Origin: Liolophura sinensis
Lineage: Eukaryota; Mollusca; Polyplacophora; Chitonida; Chitonidae
NCBI RefSeq assembly: GCF_032854445.1
Contig: NC_088295.1
Coordinates: 92,373,805 to 92,437,804 of the forward strand
Direction: 5' to 3'
DNA: 64,000 bases
In this document: positions 1-13,700 of the stretch, piece by piece
How the letters are laid out: each line of letters starts with the position of its first letter
Position numbering within the stretch: the stretch's first letter is position 1
The notes under the pieces: generated by a model
What the model saw: only the letters and a program-made list of their open reading frames with translations
The model's database searches: none
Told to the model about the DNA's origin: nothing
Program-made: the position numbers and the translations under genes

Positions 1-1673
1 TCAGATATAACAGCAGTGTGTAGTCATGTACATTTTTGTTGTCAGATATAACAGCAGTTTGCAGTCATGTGCGTTTTTGTTTTCAGATATAACAGCAGTG
101 TGCAGTCATGTGCGTTTTTGTTGTCAGATATAACAGCAGTGTGCAGTCGTGTGTGTGTTTTTGTTGTCAGATATAACAGCAGTGTGCAGTCATGTGTGTG
201 TTTTTGTTGTCAAATATCGCAGCAGTGTGCAGTCGTGTGTTTTTGTTGTCAGACATAACAGCAGTGTGCAGTCATATATGTGTTTTTGTTGTCAGATATA
301 ACAGCAGTGTGCAGTTGTGTGTTTTGTTGTCAGATATAACAGTGGTGTGTAGTCATGTGTGTTTTTGTTGTCAGATATAACAGCAGTGTGCAGTCATGTG
401 TGTTTTTGTTGTCAGATACAACAGTGGTGTGTAGTCATATGTGTGTTTTTGTTTTCAGATATAACAGCAGTGTGCAGTCGTGTGTTTTTGTTGTCAGATA
501 TAACAGCGGTGTGTAGTCATGTGTGTTTTTGTTGTTAGATATAACAGCAGTTTGCAGTCATGTGTGTGTTTTGTTGTCAGATATAACAGCGGTGTGTAGT
601 CATGTGCGTTTTTGTTGTCAGATATAACAGTAGTATGCAGTCATGTGTGTGTTTTTGTTGTCAGATATAACAGCAGTCATGTGCGTTTTTGTTGTCAGAT
701 ATAACAGCAGTGTGCAGTCATGTATGTTTTTGTTGTCAGATATAACAGCAGTGTGCAGTCATGTATGTTTTTGTTGTCAGATATAACAGCAGTGTGTAGT
801 CATGTACATTTTTGTTGTCAGATATAACAGCAGTTTGCAGTCATGTGCGTTTTTGTTTTCAGATATAACAGCAGTGTGCAGTCATGTGCGTTTTTGTTGT
901 CAGATATAACAGCAGTGTGCAGTCATGTGCGTTTGTGTTGTCAGATATAACAGCAGTGTGCAGTCATGTACATTTTTGTTGTCAGATATAACAGCAGTTT
1001 GCAGTCATGTGCGTTTTTGTTTTCAGATATAACAGCAGTGTGCAGTCATGTACATTTTTGTTGTCAGATATAACAGCAGTTTGCAGTCATGTGCATTTTT
1101 GTTGTCAGATATAACAGCAGTGTGCAGTCATGTATGTTTTTGTTGTCAGATATAACAGCAGTGTGCAGTCATGTATGTTTTTGTTGTCAGATATAACAGC
1201 AGTGTGTAGTCATGTACATTTTTGTTGTCAGATATAACAGCAGTTTGCAGTCATGTATGTTTTTGTTGTCAGATATAACAGCAGTCATGTGCGTTTTTGT
1301 TGTCAGATATAACAGCAGTGTGCAGTCATGTATGTTTTTGTTGTCAGATATAACAGCAGTGTGCAGTCATGTATGTTTTTGTTGTCAGATATAACAGCAG
1401 TTTGCAGTCATGTGCATTTTTGTTGTTAGATATAACAGCAGTGTGCAGTCATGTACATTTTTGTTGTCAGATATAACAGCAGTTTGCAGTCATGTGTGTT
1501 TTTGTTTTCAGATATAACAGCAGTGTGCAGTCATGTGCGTTTTTGTTGTCAGATATAACAGCAGTGTGCAGTCGTGTGTTTTTGTTGTCAAATATAGCAG
1601 CAGTGTGCAGTCATGTGTGTTTTTGTTGTCAGATATAACAGCAGTGTGCATTCATGTGTGTTTTTGTTGTCAG
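1..1673 (+). repeat. 41-bp minisatellite made of repeated 3' splice sites
   Basis: About 40 head-to-tail units of mostly 41 bp (some 39-43) run from the window start to the acceptor of the first visible TOMM70 exon. Each unit holds a T/G-rich tract, TTGTCAG, and then ATATAACAGCAGTGTG. Those last 16 bases are identical to the first 16 bases of the exon at 1674, which encode (D)ITAV of the conserved Tom70 sequence. The array therefore amplifies the exon's own 3' splice site. It continues beyond the left edge. Confidence 0.95.
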
Positions 1674-1783
1674 ATATAACAGCAGTGTGTATTATGGAGA
1701 ACTTTGATAACCAGCAAAGCCTCCTCATGGCAGACAGGGTGCTAAAGGAGTTGGGGAAAACCAAGGCTAGGGAGGCATTCAAG
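1674..1783 (+). CDS. TOMM70: TOMM70 exon (VCIMENFDNQQS block)
   Basis: The exon opens after TTGTTGTCAG with phase 1 and reads ITAVCIMENFDNQQS, then LLMADRVLKELGKTKAREAF-K. It matches human VCILEGFQNQQSMLLADKVL. It ends at AAG before GTTTGT, phase 0. The last of some 40 near-identical acceptors was chosen because any upstream one adds about 41 nt, shifts the frame and brings in stops. Confidence 0.93.
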
Positions 1784-4700
1784 GTTTGTGGATGGCCAAA
1801 GTGTTTCTGTTCCTTTCTGTGGCATTTTCCTTGAATTGATATTGACAGTGTATATAGCAGTCATTAGTAGAACTTGGTGATAGCATGCTCATCTCTGTCA
1901 TGTTTAAGGCCTATCAAAATGATGTCCTCAAATGTAAATCAATCAACCTTTGGAAAGCAGAATACTTGTTTGATGGAATGTAAATCTTATTGCAATTGGC
2001 CAAAATTTGCCTAGGAGCATTACTTTAGAGGTTGGCGTCAGTTTGTCAGTACATCTATTTCTTTGTAAACCCTCTATTTTTTGAAAAAACACTCTGTTGC
2101 TTGGAAAACTCTCTATTTTTTGAAAAACTTCATGCCTACATAATGCTGCCCGCCATCATATAAGTGAAATATTCTTGAGCATGGCGTAAAACACCAGTCA
2201 GATAAATAAATAAATAGATGGTGAAAAGTTCTTCAAAAACTTTGTGTTTCTTAAAAAATCTTCTAATTTCTGGAATGCATATTGCCACGTTTACCATACA
2301 TACACCGCATGACCACTTTGACCTTTTCTGTGGAATGGTAAATGTTTTCAAGGTCATGGGATCATTTAAGCTTGTGAACATGATATCTTTTGAGCTTATT
2401 AAGCAGTTGTCATTTAAGTGTCCCACTTATACTGAAGAACCTTGTTGTTTGTCAGTATCCTTCACTTATGTTTTTAAGGCCTTTTGGCCTTTACCTCCAT
2501 TAATATTTATTTAGAGCATTGGAAGATAATTTCTTTAACTTTTTAAGTTTTTCGACAAATGTACATGTATGTTTAAGGTGTTCAAAGTGTATGATGGTGT
2601 TTGCAGAACCGACAGCCTCTTATGCCCTCCAAGCAGACCATTAGGAGCTATTTTGCTGGGTTTGCTAACGACCCCGTGTACAGGTGGCACAAGTCACGTC
2701 CAGCACCCAAACAGAAGTCTCCTGCTGAGGAAAATGATGAAACTAGTGAAACACTTGCAAATGGAAATGGAGCAGATGTGTCCATGGAAAAGGAGAAGCT
2801 GCAGGAGAAGGGTCAGGGGGACACACTGAGCTCAGCTGATGAGAGTTATGAGCCGAGGTAAGTGAGCTCAGATGATAAGAGTTATGAGCCGAGGTAAGTG
2901 AACTCAGCTGATGAGAGTGATGAACTGAGGTAAGTGAGCTCAACGGATAAGAGGTATGAGCCAAGGTAAGTGAGCCCAGCTGATGAGAGTGATGAGCTGA
3001 GGTAAGTGAGCTCAGCTGATGAGAGTTATGAGCCAAGGTAAGTGAGCTCAGCTGATGAGACTGATGGGCCAAGGTAAGTGAGCTCAGCTGATAAGAGTTA
3101 TGAGCCAAGGTAAGTGAGCTCAGCTGATGAGTTATGAGCCAAGGTAAGTGAGCTCAGCTGATGAGTTATGAGCCAGGGTAAGTGAGCTCAGCTGATGAGA
3201 CTGATGGGCCAAGGTAAGTGAGCTCAGCTGATAAGAGTTATGAGCCAAGGTAAGTGAGCTCAGCTGATGTGTCTCCAAGGTAAGTGAGCTCAGCTGATAA
3301 GAGTTATGAGCCAAGGTAAGTGAGCTGAGCTGATGAGTTATGAGCCAAGGTAAGTGAGCTCAGCTGATGAGTTATGAGCCAGGGTAAGTGAGCTCAGCGG
3401 ATGAGTTATGAGCCAAGGTAAGTGAGCTCAGCTGATGAGTTATGAGCCAGGGTAAGTGAGCTCAGCTGATGAGTTATGAGCACAGTTAAAGGATACATGA
3501 AATGCTTTCTTTTATTTAATGTGTAGATTATCATGTGTAATAAGATATAACAATACAAACAAATTTTTCAGTTTTCACTTTGGGTGGTAAAAATGGCTAC
3601 AAAGCACAGTTTTGTTAACGCTCCAGCGGTCAGCCGGGAAATTAAGTAGCTTGCAGACGTGACCTCAAGGATGATTTCTGTTTAAAAAGAACTCTTGTTG
3701 GGGACAGAGGGAATGGGTCTGGCCGAATGCAGGCGGAGGTGTGGGAACAGGCCGAGTGTGGGGCGGGTGTAGGGGCATGGAGGGGGCGCTAAGCTGGCCC
3801 GCAGAAGCCATGCACTATCTGTGTACATGTCACCAAGCCCACTCTGTAGCGTCACGTTTAATCTGGTACGGGGCACTTCTGGGGGTGTTCACTGAGTTCC
3901 AAGCAGGATCAACAATGACATAATTTCTGAAAAAATCTGACTGTTGACAGAAAATATGGATATTATAGAGGGGTAATTATCAAGTGAAAATACCCCCCAA
4001 AATGAATTCCGGGACGTAACTTTCTTTGGCATAGTAACATAATCTCTGTGTTATAGTTCCTTTTCATGTATCCTTTAAGTGAGCTCAGCTGATGCGAGTT
4101 ATGATCCCAGGTGACCAAGTCTACTTGATGAGAGTTATGATTCAGGTAAGCATGTCTAGTTGATGAGAGTTATGATCCCAGGTAAGCAAGTCTAGTTGAT
4201 GAGAGTTATGATTCAGGTAAGCATGTCTAGTTGATGAGAGTTATGATCCCAGGTAAGCAAGTCTAGTTGATGAGAGTTATGATCCCAGGTAAGCAAGTCT
4301 AGTTGATGAGAGTTATGATTCAGATAAGCAAGTCTAGTTGATGAAAGTTATGATCCCAGGTGACCAAGTCTACTTGATGAGAGTTATGATTCAGGTAAGC
4401 AAGTCTAGTTGATGAGAGTTATGATCCCAGGTGACCAAGTCTAGTTGATGAGAGTTATGATTCAGGTAAGCAAGTCTAGTTGATGAGAGTTATGATTCAG
4501 GTAAGCAAGTCTAGTTGATGAGAGTTATGATCCCAGGTGACCAAGTCTAGTTGATGAGAGTTATGATTCAGGTAAGCAAGTCTAGTTGATGAGAATTGTG
4601 ATCCCAGGTAAGCAAGTCTAGTTGATGAGAGTTATGATCCCAGGTGACCAAGTCTAGTTGATGAGAGTTATGATCCAAGGTAAGCAAGTCTAGTTGATGA

Positions 4701-7700
4701 GAGTTATGATCCCAGGTAAGCAAGCCTAGTTGATGAGAGTTATGATCCCATGTGACCAAGTCTAGTTGATGAGAGTTATGATCCCAGGTAAGCAAGCCTA
4801 GTTGATGAGAGTTATGATCCCAGATAAGGAAGACATGGTGATGAGATTTATGATCCCAGATAAGGAAGACATGGTGATGAGATTTATGATCCCAGATAAG
4901 GAAGACATGGTGATGAGATTTATGATCCCAGATAAGGAAGACATGGTGATGAGATTTATGATCCCAGATAAGGAAGACATGCTGATGAGAGTTATGATCC
5001 CAGATAAGGAAGACATGGTGATGAGATTTATGATCCCAGATAAGGAAGACATGGTGATGAGATTTATGATCCCAGATAAGGAAGACATGCTGATGAGAGT
5101 TATGATCCCAGATAAGGAAGACATGGTGATGAGATTTATGATCCCAGATAAGGAAGACATGGTGATGAGATTTATGATCCCAGATAAGGAAGACATGCTG
5201 ATGAGAGTTATGATCCCAGATAAGGAAGACATGGTGATGAGATTTATGATCCCAGATAAGGAAGACATGGTGATGAGATTTATGATCCCAGATAAGGAAG
5301 ACATGGTGATGAGAGTTATGATCCCAGATAAGGAAGACATGGTGATGAGATTTATGATCCCAGATAAGGAAGACATGCTGATGAGAGTTATGATCCCAGA
5401 TAAGGAAGACATGGTGATGAGATTTATGATCCCAGATAAGGAAGACATGCTGATGAGAGTTATAATCCCAGATAAGGAAGACATGCTGATGAGAGTTATG
5501 ATCCCAGATAAGGAAGACATGGTGATGAGATTTATGATCCCAGATAAGGAAGACATGGTGATGAGATTTATGATCCCAGATAAGGAAGACATGGTGATGA
5601 GAGTTATGATCCCAGATAAGGGAGACATGGTGATGAGAGTTATGATCCCAGATAAGGGAGACATGGTGATGAGATTTATGATCCCAGATAAGGAAGACAT
5701 GCCTTCATGCCTTACTGGTTCATCCAGCTAAGACGTCATGTGTTTCAGTTATAGTAAGTGACCAAATTTATGACCTTCATGTCTCTTTTGTCTATTAGAA
5801 TCCATGTAAAAGGTAAAATATAAAAAGTCCTTTACGTGTTAAGCTCAAGTTTTCCATGCATGTGCCTCCTACCAGTGAGCTCTGTAGTAGCCTTATGGCC
5901 AAATCTAAGTTTATGATTTTAGTCAGTTACAGCTGTCATAAATACAAGCATGCTGACTTCAAGTGCTGTAGACGAAGTCTATTAGACCAGTATACTTCCT
6001 TTGTACAATGTCAATGTGACAAAGTTTGTGTTTGTCTTCAGTCCCTTTCAGAAGGCCAGAGATGCTCTCCTCACAGGTGATTATGACAGTATTATAGATC
6101 TGTGTACCACAGGAGTGGAGAGTGCAGAGAATCCTGACAGAGAGCTGTGTGTTCTCCTCAGGGCCACCTTCTACTACATCAAGGGTCAAGGTCAACTGGC
6201 TCTGAAGGATTTGAACAGTCTTTTGGATAAAGATGATTTAGCAAAAAATGTAAGACATCAACAGACTAGAACTGGGTTGTATATTTACTTGTCTCTTCAT
6301 GTTAATAAGGCAACTGTATGGGTGTGGGTATGTGAGAGTGCATGTGTTTGCAGGCATGGAGATCACTGTATTACATACTCAGAGCATAATGTAGGTTAGT
6401 TCAAGGTTCAGAACCTGGACGCTGCTTTTCAGATATTGACAAAAAAGTACCTTAAGACCAAAAGTGACCCTTTCAAATTTCCTTTTGGGATCAGAAAATA
6501 CGGTAGCTGACTGCAGCAACTACATATATTTTGGATAGTATTGGTCGCCTGGAAATACCAGTGGCGTTGTGCTGTTACTACATGTTAGTACTAAGGTGTC
6601 AGGGTACTGCTGACAGTGGGGCACTTGCTGACAGTGGGGCACTTGCTGACAGTGGGGTACTTGCTGACAGTGGGGCGCTTGCTGACAGTGGGGCACTTGC
6701 TGACAGTGGGGCACTTGCTGACAGTGGGGTACTTGCTTTTGTATAGTTTACAGGCTAGACACAGAGGTTGTTAAAAAAACTCTTCAAGGATACAAAAGTC
6801 CGAAACTACTCTCTGTCATTCTGTACAATTTAAAGTGTGCTGTACAAATGGTTCTGTTGTCAATTAAACGTGCCATAATTTCAGGTATCCGGCATACTTC
6901 TCACAATATCATCAAGAATTGTTGTTCGTCTCCCTGTACCTGTCCACATAGTTTTTCACTTAATCGTGCTCTAACAATAGCCCAGGCGAGTAAAGTGCTG
7001 GTAGGTAGAATGGTTTCCACAGGGCTTCAATGCTCTGCCAGTAGACACCCTCCTCACCATGTGAGTTCTCAGATATGATTGCTTTTCTGTTATGTAGGAC
7101 AGGGCTGTCTCCCTTCATTCTGTAAAGTTGAATGTGGAAATCTTGACATTGTGTGTTTGTTTGGCCCCAGATCAGAGTGAATGCTCTCATTAAACGCGGA
7201 GCTTTGTCACTGGATGAAGGCCAGCAGACAGAGGCGCTAGATGACCTGGCTGCTGCTGTTCGTTTGGATTCCACCAACTCTGATGTTTACTACCACAGGG
7301 GACAGGTGACTAACTCCTCACTTGGTCACATCAGTAAATATGTCAACATCATTATAACTTACTTATATTTAGATTAAGTGTTAATTGGTATTGAACATGT
7401 TTTATTCTGCAGAGAAGTTGACAGTTAAGAAATCTTGTGATGATATTTGAATGCATATTGTGGTTTGATCTTGTTACCTTTGGACTGTGGCCTCAGTGGC
7501 CGAGGTGGTTACTGTGAATTCAGGTCCAGCTCACACTGGCTTCCTTTCAGGTTGTACATGGGAAGGTCTGTCTGCAACCTTGGATGTTGATTTTCTCCCA
7601 TCATAATGCTGGCTGCCATCGTGTATATTCTTGAGTACTGCGTAAAACACCAATGAGATAAATAAATTAATAGCTTTAGACTGAGCTCCATGTACCTGTG

Positions 7701-10700
7701 GAAATTCTCTCAGATAACTACAACTGTAGATCAGGTATCCTTTACCCTTGAATCAGCTGTTGTTATTTTTTTTTCCAGCAAAACCTGTCACTAGACAGAA
7801 CTGATGACGCTCAGCGTGACTTTGAGAAGTGCATCCAGTTGAACCCCTCCTTCTCACCGGCCCATGTACAGAAATGTTACGCAGGTGAGGTTGACTGGAA
7901 CCAGTTCCCTCTGGTTCAGGTCTCACAGCCAAATGGAAAGCTTTGGAACAGTTTATGTCAGAGATGTATATTTTCTAACTTTACAGCTTATCTTAGTTAC
8001 ATATTTAAAATCTCTCTTGTAAAACGTGTTGATTTTGTTATTAGGGCCATGCAATTTCTTCTGTTCTTTAATTTGACTGGCATGTACATCAGCTGTCTTA
8101 GTCCAGTAGATCCAGTGATAAGTTTCATGTCTGATTAATGAGTCAAAATGAAGCTTTCTTTTTTCATAGTTACACAACTTGTACATCGACTGTTTGGGTT
8201 TTGTTGTCTTACAGAGTACAGAAATGCAGTCATACACCAAAGTCCCCTTCAGATGCAGTCTGCGATGAAAAGTTTTAAAGATACTGTTGAAAAATTTCCT
8301 GAGAACCCTGATGGTCATCTGCTGTATGGACAGGTGATGAAGTCCTCAACTGTAACGATAGGCTACATACATACACGTGCATGTAACGATAGGCTACATA
8401 CATACATGTGCATGTAACGATAGTCTACATACATACATATGCATGTAACGATAGTCTACATACATACATGTGCATGTAATAGGCTACATACATATATGTG
8501 CATGTAACGATAGGCTACACACATACATACATGTGCATGTAACGATAGGCTACATACATACATACATGTGCATGTAACGATAGGCTACATACATACATAC
8601 ATGTGCATGTAACGATAGGCTACATACATACATGTGCATGTAACGATAGTCTACATACATACATCTGCATGGAAACAGTTAAAGGAGTTTATTTTGTGGT
8701 TCAGAAGCCTGTAGCATGTGCTTTTAGTCTTTATTTGTCATAGTTACTGTTGAAAAATTTCCTGAGAACCCTGATGGTCATCTGCTGTATGGACAGGTGA
8801 TGAAGTCCTCAACTGTAACGATAGGCTACATACATACATGTGCATGTAACGATAGGCTACATACATACATGTGCATGTAACGATAGTCTACATACATACA
8901 TATGCATGTAACGATAGTCTACATACATACATGTGCATGTAATAGGCTACATACATATATGTGCATGTAACGATAGGCTACACACATACATACATGTGCA
9001 TGTAACTATAGGCTACATACATACATGTGCATGTAACGATAGGCTACACACATACATACATGTGCATGTAACTATAGGCTACATACATACATGTGCATGT
9101 AACGATAGGCTACATACATACATGTGCATTTAACGATAGGTTACATACATACATCTGCATGGAAACAGTTAAAGGAGTTTATTTTGTGGTTCAGAAGCCT
9201 GTAGCATGTGCTTTTAGTCTTTATTTGTCATAGTTTACTTTGATGCAGCCATAATCATATACTGGTATTTATCCCATCAGTGAGATGTGGGAGTTATGGC
9301 TGCCTGCACACCTGTCTATCCGTTTGTTTGGGTGCAGCGGGTCCTTGCTGTGTTGCCAAGACAGAACACCTTTGTAAAAGCACCGGTGATAGAATAGATG
9401 GAAAATAAAAGAGTATGACTTACAGGATTAACTTTACAAGCGGTGTAATGTTGTGTTTCAGGCACTTTGTGACCAGAGGCGGTTTGATGAAGCTGAGGAG
9501 CAGTTCCATGCTGTGAATAAAGTTCAGCCTGATAACGCCCAATCCTATGTTCACAGGGGGTGAGTATTGTCTTAGTACAACACAGTGAGAATACTTCATA
9601 TAACCTTCGGGAGTGGTAGGTCCAGGGTCAATCCTGGGTTGAGTCACACCTAAGACCTTAAAGGAGGAAGTTGTTACTTCCTCGCTTGGCGTTCAGCATG
9701 AAGGGGACAGTGCAACAACTGGTTGACCCGTATCAATATAATGGCTTGGGCGGGGCGACTTACTTGCCTTCGGTAAGGCGTCTCAGTGAAGCAGCACCAG
9801 ATAAAAGAGCAGTGGAAACAAGGAGGCACCTTACATGCACTCTAAGGATTCATTCGTCGTCATGTGACTGAAAAATTGTAAAGTATGATGTTGAACCCCA
9901 ATCACTCACTCACTCACTCAGATAACAAAATGCAGTGAGGACACTCCATGTAACACAACACGGTGAGGACACTCCATGTAACACAACACGGTGAGGACAC
10001 TCCATGTAACACAACATGGTGAGGACACTCCATGTAACACAACACGGTGAGGACACTCCATGTAACACAACACGGTGAGGACACTCCATGTAACACAACA
10101 GGGTGAGGACACTCTGTGTAACACAACAGGGTGAGGACACTCCATGTAACACAACATGGTGAGGTCACTCCATGTAACACAACATGGTGAGGACACTCCA
10201 TGTAACACAACAGGGTGAGGACACTCCATGTAACACAACACGGTGAGGACACTCCATGTAACACAACAGGGTGAGGACACTCCATGTAACACAACTCGGT
10301 GAGGACACTCCATGTAACACAACTCGGTGAGGACACTCCATGTAACACAACACGGTGAGGACACTCCATGTAACACAACACGGTGAGGACACTCCATGTA
10401 ACACAACACGGTGAGGACACTCCATGTAACACAACACGGTGAGGACACTCCATGTAACACAACAGGGTGAGGACACTCCATGTAACACAACACGGTGAGG
10501 ACACTCCATGTAACACAACATGGTGAGGACACTCCATGTAACACAACACGGTGAGGACACTCCATGTAACACAACACGGTGAGGACACTCCATGTAACAC
10601 AACACGGTGAGGACACTCCATGTAACACAACAGGGTGAGGACACTCCATGTAACACAACACGGTGAGGACACTCCATGTAACACAACACGGTGAGGACAC

Positions 10701-13700
10701 TCCATGTAACACAACACGGTGAGGACACTCCATGTAACACAACACGGTGAGGACACTCCATGTAACACAACATGGTGAGGACACTCCGTCCCCCTCAGTC
10801 TTACGCTGATCCATTTTTGCGACATAAGCCATGCCTCACCTGACAGCTGGTAATGGCTGCGGCGATTTATGCCTCTGACACTCCACCTCACAGTCTGTGA
10901 CACTTCACGTCACAGCTGACAGTGCCACTGGTAATACCCTCAGCCGTTTGTGCCTCTGACACTCCACCTCACCGCTCATAGTGCCACTGGTACGTGTACC
11001 TTTAACCTTTCGTGCCTCTTTCGAGTTTCCATCTCACAGCTGTTGGTGCCACTGGAAATACCCTCAGCCTTGCGTGCCTTTGACACTCCACCTCACCGCT
11101 CATAGTGCCACTGGTAATACTTTCAGGCTTTTGTGACACTCCACCTCACAATTGCCTTTTACAAGTATGAGATATGGGAGAAGTTTGCCAAAGGTGTAAT
11201 GTTTATTCTAGTTTCCTTCTCCCATAAAACTGTCTGCCATTGTGTTTATTTAAGAGGGAAATTCATTGAGTGTGGCATAAACAAAAGGCAATTAGTAAAA
11301 AAATGTCACCTTATTTTCTGTTCATGCATCTTGTTCTCTTTCAGCTTGCTTTGTCTGCAGTGGAAGCAGGACATATCCACAGCAATGGAATTCATAAACA
11401 AGGCCCTTGCTTTAGATGACAAGTGTAGCTTGGCCTACGAGACATTGGCTACGTTAGAAGTACAGAAGTAAGTAGATAAACCCCCCAGTCAGAAGGCGAG
11501 CTAAGAATTACTTAAGTATTAAAGTGTTTCTCCAGGCCCTAAAGAAACTACACATATAGAAATATTGAAATGATATAAAGGAAACCCTGTGGAACAGAGC
11601 TAACTGAATGATATAAAGGAAACCCTCTTAAACAGAGCTAACTGAATGGCATGAAAGGATTTGCGATGATTGCAGTTTCTGTAAAGTTTGTGTCATGTGT
11701 CAATATTCCTGATGTTGAATCAGGCAGATATGCCATCGAGTAAGGCAGCGTAGGAGCTTTGAGATCGAACTCTTCCACCATGTCCTACTTTATCATGCTT
11801 ATAGGCAGCTTTTGATGACATTAGTTTACCGATCACCTGTCTCCTTGTGTTCAGAGTTCTCTCCTATGTTTACAATTGCACAACTCCTCTGTTTTCTCAT
11901 CTTTTGTCTACTTTGATGAATCTATGTGAAACTTTTTCAGAAGCCTGTGTTATAGCAAAAGTAATCAGGGCATGTCACATTGTACAGTAGGACTTTTACC
12001 GTAAGAGTTTAATATCAAAATTTCCGTATTATGCTGGAATGATGTCAAGAGCCTTTGAAAGTACCTCATCATTTCTGGATAACTTTTGTTTCCATATGAT
12101 CCCGCAATACTTACAGGGGTGTGTTTTATATGCTGCAATTTTTCATCTTCACATGTAAACTTGTTGGTCCTGTCTCATGGAATCACCAACTTTGGGTGCA
12201 CTTTTCTGAGGAATTGTGGCACCATTATGTGAAGCTTAATTTATTGCTAGTTTTGGTACATTTGTACTCGTATGATTAATGTTTGCACTATTTGTCCTGT
12301 AGTTCTTCAAATAAACCTGTTAAAGTGTTGACCAGATGTGACCATCCAGGTCCTGGCGACATGTTCTCAGGTCCTTCACCAATGAGGCGACATGTTCTTA
12401 AGTCCTTCACCAATGAGGTGACATGTTCTCAAGCCCTTGACCAATGAGGTGACATATTCTCAGGTCCTTCACCAATGGGGTGACATGTTCTCAGGTCCTT
12501 CACCAATGAGGTGACATGTTCTCAGGTCCTTCACCAATGAGGTGACATGTTCTTAAGCCTTTCACCAATGAGGCGACATGTTCTTACATCCTTCACCAAT
12601 GAGGTGACATGTTCTCAAGCCCTTGACCAATGAGGTGACATGCTCTCAGGTCCTTCACCAATGAGGTGACATGTTTTCAAGCCCTTCACTAGTGAGGTGA
12701 CATGTTCTCAAGCTCTTCACCAATGAGGTGACATGTTCTCAGGTCCTTCACCAATGAGGTGACATGTTCCTAGGTCTTTCACCAATGAGGCGACATGTTC
12801 TTAGGTCCTTCACCAATGAGGTGACATGTTCTCAAGCCCTTCACCAATGAGGTGACATGTTCTTAGGTCCTTCACCAATGGGGTGACATGTTCTTAAGTC
12901 CTTCACCAATGAGGTGACATGTTCTCAGGTTCTTCACCAATGAGGTGACATGTTCTTAAACCCTTGACAAATGAGGTGACATGTTCTCAGGTCCTTCACT
13001 AGTGAGGTGACATGTTCTTAAACCCTTCACCAATGAGGCGACATGTTCTTAGGTCCTTCACCAATGAGGTGACATGTTCTCAAGCCCTTGACAAATGAGG
13101 TGACATGTTCTCAGGTCCTTCACAAATGAGGTGACATGTTCTTAAGCCTGTCACCAGTGAGGTGACATGTTCTCAGGTCCTTCACCAATGGGGTGACATG
13201 TTCTCAAGCCCTTCACCAATGAGGTGACATGTTCTTAAGCCCTTCACCAGTGAGGTGACATGTTCTCCGGTCCTTCACCAAAAGGGTGACATGTTCTCCG
13301 GTCCTTCACCAATGAGGTGACATGTTCTTAGGTCCTTCACCAATGAGGTGACATGTTCTCCGGTCCTTCACCAGTGAGGTGACATGTTCTCAAGCCCTTC
13401 ACTAATGAGGTGACATGTTCTCAGGTCCTTCACCAATGAGGTGACATGTTCTCAGGTCCTCCACCAATGAGGCGACATGCTCTCAATGTTTTGGCTACAT
13501 GCACTCCAGTTTCCTCCACCCATAAACCTGACCATTGTCAGATAAGTGGCAACTTCTTTGCCACATTATTGAACACAATCAGTCATCCAGTAATCTGCAA
13601 AAAAGTTGTAGAAGTGAGTCCCTCATTTATTACGAGTCAGATGTACACTAAGATAGTGACTCTGCTTCTTATTGTTTATTGGTTAAAACACCAACAATTC

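Larger units (their letters stand above)
8282..9237 (+). repeat. 463-bp tandem duplication including the end of a TOMM70 exon
   Basis: The segment 8282-8744 is repeated from 8745 to about 9237 (the second copy has a longer internal array). It includes the last 52 exon bases, the donor, the 31-bp array and an identical tail that contains GGAGTTTATTTTGTGGTTCA. The two copies are nearly identical, so the event is recent. Confidence 0.92.

Noticed and set aside
4798-5731. Open frames of 300 residues on both strands (MIPDKEDMVMRF and SLSGIINLITMS repeats)
   Set aside because: Product of a 36-bp intronic repeat whose length is a multiple of three, lying between two secure TOMM70 exons.
9914-10903. 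Minus-strand frames of 202 to 329 residues (CYMECPHRVVLHGVSSP repeats)
   Set aside because: Minisatellite artefact in a TOMM70 intron, open in several frames at once.
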